A DNA stretch of 64,000 nucleotides. Origin: Brevipalpus yothersi. Lineage: Eukaryota; Arthropoda; Arachnida; Trombidiformes; Tenuipalpidae. The position numbers and the translations under genes were made by a program. The stretch's first letter is position 1. Each line of letters opens with the position of its first letter. Shown here one piece after another: positions 58,514 through 64,000 of the stretch. Under the pieces are notes generated by a model. It saw only the letters and a list, made by a program, of their open reading frames with translations. It was not told the origin of the DNA and searched no databases. The DNA lies in the NCBI GenBank assembly GCA_003956705.1, contig QZCP01000184.1, positions 3,336-67,335 on the forward strand. Direction: 5' to 3'.

Positions 58514-59866
58514 TTGGGCAGACATGATTGCTGTTGATCGATGCGGCTTGTGGCCATTGAAATTCACTATTATTCTCGCTTTTCTATGCAATAGCTATCC
58601 AGTGATCATTTAGGCATACCATTTATACTTTTTCTCCCTCAACATCCAATCTGAGCTACCGAATTGCTTCCACTCTATAGCTACTTTGATGATGAAGAAT
58701 TTTTTTTTCGAGCTATAATTCTCACCATGATGCTGACTCTCATCCTCAGCAATAGGTTACAACTTTACAGCAATGCTAATTCCGTGACCAATCTGAGAGC
58801 AATACAGCTACCTGAATTGTGAATATATATAAATTTTACCATATATTCTTTACAAGATTCGTTGATTTATCACTGATTCAATCAAGTAGCCATATTACAC
58901 GCCCTTCTCTCTCTCATTTATATACTTGTTATTATTATTACACACGCATTTATCGCCTCTATCTGTTCAAATACAGAAAATGAACAAAATTAGCCTTCTA
59001 TTATTTCTCGCTTCCCTACTCCCCCATCCCACTCTCTCCCACTCTCTTTCTTGAGACAAGTTTCCCCTTCTGCCCACTTCTTGAGCATCCCATGCTCCAA
59101 GAGAGGAATCACTGGCCCGGGCCACTTGCCTCCTCCCAACCCAGGCTGTATGTATGTATGCTGTGTGTATGAATGATGAGAATAGAGAGAGAGAAAGCCT
59201 GGTGAGAAGAATGCAAGGAAAAAGGGCTACTTTTATAGCTTCTCTTTCTTTCTTTCTTTCTTTCTCTCTTTTTTCTCTCTTGTAGTGTTTCCATTGATCC
59301 ACAGGGTCTCACTCCTTCTTGTGTGATGTCCATCTCACAATCGTATTGTCTGACCTCTATTGGTATCGGTGCCGTTTCGAATTGTATACAGTCGACATAC
59401 TCAGCACCTTACATATGGATATGTATATTCTGCGTCCATAGACGCTTGAAAAGAGATTCCTCTTCTTCTTCTTCTTCTTCCTATTTTTCGCTTTCATTCT
59501 CAAACCATATAGAGACACATAAAACTTCGACTCCCGTTGAACTTTCAATATTATTGACATTATTTACTTATCCGTTCAGCAAGTGACCTGAACTAGGAAA
59601 AAATATCACTGTCCATTAGTTAACATGACTCTTTTTCTCTCTCTCTTTTTTGCATCAGTTCTCTTCTATTGAATATTCTTTCTTAGTCTATTTTTCTCGC
59701 CTTTTATTTCGCTTTCATCGCTTCTTTCTTACCGGTCTTCCCATCTATCATTCTATGTGCTCTTCTTGTTGCTCTATTTGCTCTCATCATTTTGTCTTCA
59801 CATTGTATTCCTTTCTTAGAAGGTATTTCATTTTGGAAAACCGAAAATTTTTCTGTGCCCAGAAAA

Positions 59867-59869
<3 letters not shown>

Positions 59870-59919
<50 letters not shown>
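59870..59919. repeat. (CT)n microsatellite, about 50 nt
   Basis: Uninterrupted TC/CT dinucleotides. Confidence 0.97.
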
Positions 59920-59921
<2 letters not shown>

Positions 59922-60652
59922 AAACCCACCTGAAATTGCAACCCATAACCTACCTGCTTGTGTGCATAGCTATGGTTTTTATCTTTTTATCGCATTTTTG
60001 CTTCCCTTTTTCTCTCACTATTTCTTCTAAACCTCATCTTCATCTTCACGAATAACTTTCAACATTCTTTTCTCAGCTCCTTTTTTCTCTCTTCTCTTTC
60101 GAGGTTCCACATTCTTCACTGCCTCATGAATACCATACTCATCTTGTTTTCCAATGTTTGAATATTTATATTTTGTCCCCTCATATCATGGACGCATTGA
60201 GTTTGAAAATATTCTTCTCTCTCTCACTCTATTCAACAATGAGCCCTAGAATGAGTCAATAAGCATGAAAAGTGAGAAAAATAAGTTCAATAGCCAAAGA
60301 AGAGTGAATTTTCTCTCCTTTTCATCCAAGAATAAGAGAAAAATTCTAAAAAAATGTCTTGTACCATGTATTTATTCCCGAAGCTGATTATACATATTAC
60401 CACTGGTTAAATAGAGTCTCCCTTTCTCTGGTTCACTAGATCACCATGTCCAGTAGGGATTTTCATGAAGATGCTACCCAATCACAGATTATTCCCGGTA
60501 TGTATCCACGGTTCTAGCTACCATGGCTCATAATCTCCTCTCTCTTTTACTACTTGTTCTGGTCTCCACTAACTCCTCCAACTTCTACCTCTTCTTGTCT
60601 TCTCTCTTCTACTTTCACCCATAGAATACTTCAGTTCTGGTTTCCTAGTTCA

Positions 60653-60654
<2 letters not shown>

Positions 60655-60710
<56 letters not shown>
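60655..60710. repeat. (CT)n microsatellite, about 56 nt
   Basis: Uninterrupted TC/CT dinucleotides; forms an inverted pair with the (AG)n tract at 60952-61018. Confidence 0.97.
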
Positions 60711-60714
<4 letters not shown>

Positions 60715-60951
60715 TTTATCCTTAGTTCTCTAACTCTAATCTCCATGATCCGCTTTTTTCCCTCATCTCCTTCCCCATGGCGTGCCACTTTCAAGCTGAA
60801 CAAGAAAACTCCATGATAATGATCAGATTTAGATTGACTCTCTCTTCTGATAATCAGTCGTGTTTGTATTCTGTTAAAGATTGAGTTACAAATTGGATCC
60901 ATGGAGTGAGGAAGAGAGGAGAGAGAAAAAAGGATAGATAGATCAAGAGGC

Positions 60952-60963
60952 TGAGAGAGAGAG

Positions 60964-61018
<55 letters not shown>
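60952..61018. repeat. (AG)n microsatellite, about 67 nt
   Basis: AG dinucleotides with one C interruption near 60966; complementary to the (CT)n tract about 240 nt upstream. Confidence 0.96.
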
Positions 61019-61021
<3 letters not shown>

Positions 61022-62127
61022 TCATAGAGAAAAGTTTCAAAACATTCAAGATCGAAAGCGAGGCAACCTTTTATCCATAAGATCTGGATTTGGGAGGCAA
61101 AAACATTTTCGACGATTCGCTGAGATCCTTTCAGTGTAGCTTTTGACTGAAATCTCTGGTCCTCAGCTTTTTCCGAACCGTATTGTCATTCAATTTTCTC
61201 CAAACTGACATCGAAATAGGAACCAAAATATTGGAAACATGTTTCCAAAAATCTATTCCTCTATACCTTCTCGTGTATGTGTGTAGAGGGAAGCTTTTCA
61301 TTTTTCAACCGAGCTCGTGTTGTGTTCGAGTTAGAATTTTGATCTGATCGGATACAATTCAGTACGTATACATGTCAGTTTTAACCAGTCAATCGATACA
61401 CACTTACACTGAGAATGGTTTCATATTGAACTGTTAGTTTGTATCCTGTCAGCACCATACCATTGCTTCAAGCAATTCATACCATATTGAGACCACTTTT
61501 TCCAATCACACATACTGCTTGTTTGTGTATTCCGTCCTACAGAATCGTTTCCAATCACCATTGTGCACCAATCCTACTCAAAACCAATTGCTTTTCACGA
61601 AGCGCATATACGTATAAATGTACCGCAGTCCTAACCTACGATATATGAAAGGGTACACCTTCTCCTTATGGTGAAATGTTTGTGCCCTTAAGGCTCACAT
61701 GTTGTCGCCTTGCCTGTTGCTACTGTGTCTGAAGGCATACATATTCTTACAGTGTATGTGTATGTGTCCCGTAAGAAGTTTCAAGACTATGTGGGTATGG
61801 AAGAAAGTATTGCTCATTGGAATATTTGAGGTATACATGCATGAAAGAAGAAGTAACTCTGTGTGGTGTTGAAGCTGGCAGGCAAAGGTAGGAGTGAAAG
61901 GAATACAGAGAGAATTCAGGGTGAGAGAGAGAAAGAGAGAGGACTGATAGGGTTTGCCGACAAATTCTATTGTCCAAAAAGGTTCACCACTGGAAGTCGA
62001 GTGAGGCAAAGAGAGAGAAAGAGAGACACTTTTTCTCCACCAAAACCCCTATCGTTGGTCAAATTTAATTGAGTTCTAATACTTCTCTTTGTAGCCATTA
62101 TTGTTCACTTCGATAATTGAAAAACAT

Positions 62128-62148
62128 CTCTCTCTCTCTCTCTCTCTT
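62128..62148. repeat. Short (CT)n tract
   Basis: About ten CT units. Confidence 0.85.
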
Positions 62149-62788
62149 TGAAGCCTCTCAATCTGCACCATACTAGGAGTCTGAAACGGAGAAAATCTTT
62201 TACAAAGTTTCCGTCTTATTTTGCTATACTTTTATACCCTTCCGCCTGTCCTATTATACTCTCTTTTTCTGGTTCGTTGACCAGAACATTGCTCTATTCG
62301 ATGTGTCAGTTTATACATAAATTATTCATTCACACAAAAATTTTTTCCAACTCTGTTCACTACTCATCGCCATAACCACACTGTGGCCATTCATTACCGC
62401 CCCTCTAATATCGACCACCCAAAAATTTTTCAAGTAAAATCCTGATGTAATTTGTCGCATTCAAAATTATCCTATTCTATTCTTCTCTAATCTCAGCTAC
62501 TGCCATTGATTTTTACAAGACTGTTGATTAAAACTTTTTCCCATCATACTTTCAAAAAAAAGTGATCATGAATGAGAGTAAAATTGATTATTACAATCGT
62601 CAAGTATTCCCCTTTGACCTCTCATTCACAATTCTATTTGAGCACACACATAACACACTCTTCCACTCATTTGAAGTGATAAATTGAGGGCAAAATGAAT
62701 ACGATTTTCGAATGATAATAGTAATAGTGAATCGAACGATACACTATCAGTGAAGTGTGATATGAACTTGAAGCTAGGTTTTTTTCAG

Positions 62789-62902
62789 GGTGGGCCTTAT
62801 TGGCGCTTCACTAGAGCGAATAGTGTTTGACACCGTTTGTAGTGATTTCTATTCGAATTTGATGAAACGTAAAATCGACCTCCGTCACTGTTTAGTCCCA
62901 CT
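62789..62902 (+). other. Exon-like 114-nt patch of unknown identity
   Basis: Preceded by a strong acceptor (tttttttcag) and followed by a consensus donor (GTGAGT). It is open in one frame only, the one (1 base, 37 codons, 2 bases) compatible with the phase-2 EHBP1 donor at 53111. Its GC content is visibly higher than the surrounding DNA. The predicted peptide (VGLIGASLERIVFD..., ...RKIDLRHCLVP) does not resemble the missing bMERB segment. It could be an alternative exon, part of an unrecognised gene, or chance. Confidence 0.3.
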
Positions 62903-63897
62903 GTGAGTGTGTATATGTGAGAGAAAGGCCATGGTAAGCAGCCAGTCAACATGTATCAATGTGAGCTCGTTTTTTTGGTCAATTCTTAACTCGAAAAGCG
63001 AAACCAAATCGCAACTCTATATATTTGGCTCGCTCCGCGTGCTGTTAATCCTCTCTTTTTCTCTTTCAGTTCCAATAATTCTCATTTCCAATGCATTCTT
63101 TTTCTAGTTTCTCTTTCTCTCTCGCTCGCTTTCTCTCACTATTTTCTATACTACTGTATTCTGTTTTCAGTCTGATCTTGTTGGCATGGAAAAAAGGCCA
63201 CATTCATGGAGTCAAATTGGCCCTCACAATATCACATTCTCACCCATATCGATGCTACCGAAAAATTTTCAACTCTCTTTTCTCAACTCTCATTTGGCCC
63301 TAGGCATTAGACCGTAGGGTCGTGGCCTTTGGTCTTCTCATATATATACACACACACACCAATACTCACATGGGACACCCTGAGGCATAGGGTGACCGCT
63401 TACTTGAGCATCAGCAAACCCCCGTATTTAAGCCGTAAAAACGATAAGGAGGTCCAGTGAATATGAGAAAGATGGAAAGAAAGAGAATTAGAATGAGAAT
63501 AAGCGAAACCACACACGCAACAATTTCGGCTACGATTTGTCTTCAACATAATTAAGATTGTTTTCCTCTGCCACTTTCTCTTCTTCTCTCTCTCTCCCTT
63601 TCTCTGTCCACTTTGAAGACAACACACATATACTCCACTCTTCTTACTCTTCCCAATGGGTTTGAAAAACTTACTAACTTGCTTCTCTCTCTCTTTCTTG
63701 GACCTATCAGACCTGACAGGCACCTACTTTATGCTGTTATGCCTTGCTCGGGGTCAGCTTATACAGTGGCCGGTCGATTCACTCTGCTTGCCGACACGTC
63801 AATCCATATCAGCCTGTCAATACTGTGGAATGACTTGAAAGAGAAACTCATTCTCTTTACATTTTTAGAAGCGAATTTGTCAATTCTCATCCCAAAT

Positions 63898-63898
<1 letters not shown>

Positions 63899-63947
<49 letters not shown>
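63899..63947. repeat. (TC)n microsatellite abutting an assembly gap
   Basis: About 49 nt of TC dinucleotides run directly into the N block, the likely reason the assembly broke here. Confidence 0.97.
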
Positions 63948-64000
63948 NNNNNNNNNNNNNNNNNNNNNNNNNNNNNNNNNNNNNNNNNNNNNNNNNNNNN
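63948..64000. other. Assembly gap (N)
   Basis: 53 undetermined bases to the window end. Confidence 1.

Larger units (their letters stand above)
53112..63947 (+). other. Repeat-rich region, probably a giant EHBP1 intron
   Basis: Starts at the GTAAGT donor after the exon ending 53111. No exon encoding the rest of the bMERB domain was found, so the intron would exceed 10.8 kb, six times the next largest in the window. It holds at least nine long (CT)n or (AG)n tracts, short AT-rich stretches and a few patches of higher GC. The many short frames here are dinucleotide artefacts. Confidence 0.55.

Noticed and set aside
1..63947. tRNA, rRNA or CRISPR features
   Set aside because: Scanned for B-box-like GGTTCGAATCC motifs, cloverleaf contexts and regular spaced repeats; none convincing. 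The dinucleotide tracts are microsatellites, not CRISPR arrays.

Overview
The window is nuclear DNA of a small-genome arthropod, most likely an acariform mite. The evidence is AT-rich sequence, very short introns (mostly 60-110 nt with plain GT...AG ends), animal-type conserved genes, and a tandem family of divergent ionotropic-receptor (IR) proteins, a protostome-specific class. The mite assignment is inference, moderately sure; insects or Collembola are not formally excluded. No prokaryotic operons, CRISPR arrays, or convincing tRNA or rRNA genes were seen.

Region 1 (about 1-12.3 kb) is an accessory region. It holds five intact, intronless, same-strand IR-like genes plus one 5'-truncated, frameshifted copy. 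All encode a bare channel core (S1 half-lobe, TM1, pore loop, TM2, S2 half-lobe, TM3) of about 391-406 residues, with no visible signal peptide or amino-terminal domain. Spacers are 0.7-1.5 kb and hold decayed-looking open stretches and one strong inverted repeat.

Region 2 (13.3-53.1 kb) is a dense block of conserved genes on both strands: RIOK3 (+), a RAB3IP/Rabin8-type Rab GEF (+), an MPP3/MPP7-type MAGUK (+), a tiny single-pass membrane protein with two alternative first exons (+), a BLTP3/UHRF1BP1-type bridge-like lipid-transfer protein (-), a small unrecognised basic protein (-), NFRKB of the INO80 complex (+), SPT6 (-), MED24 (+), NOP53 (-) and EHBP1 (+, incomplete). Exon-intron structures were worked out by hand from splice sites and frame continuity. 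SPT6/MED24, NOP53/EHBP1 and the small basic gene/NFRKB are head-to-head pairs. NFRKB/SPT6, MED24/NOP53 and the small membrane protein/BLTP3 are tail-to-tail.

Region 3 (53.1-64.0 kb) carries no recognisable conserved gene. It begins as the intron after the last visible EHBP1 exon, which stops midway through the bMERB domain. It is loaded with long (CT)n/(AG)n tracts and ends in an N gap immediately after such a tract. The missing EHBP1 exons are presumably beyond the gap. One exon-like 114-nt patch at 62789-62902 is unexplained.

Functionally the conserved genes do not form one pathway. Several act in nuclear gene expression (NFRKB, SPT6, MED24) or ribosome biogenesis (RIOK3, NOP53), and several in membrane traffic or contact (Rabin8, BLTP3, EHBP1, MPP). 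The most novel material is the minimal IR array, the two-promoter micro-membrane protein, the hairpin at 6.3 kb and the oversized repeat-rich EHBP1 intron.
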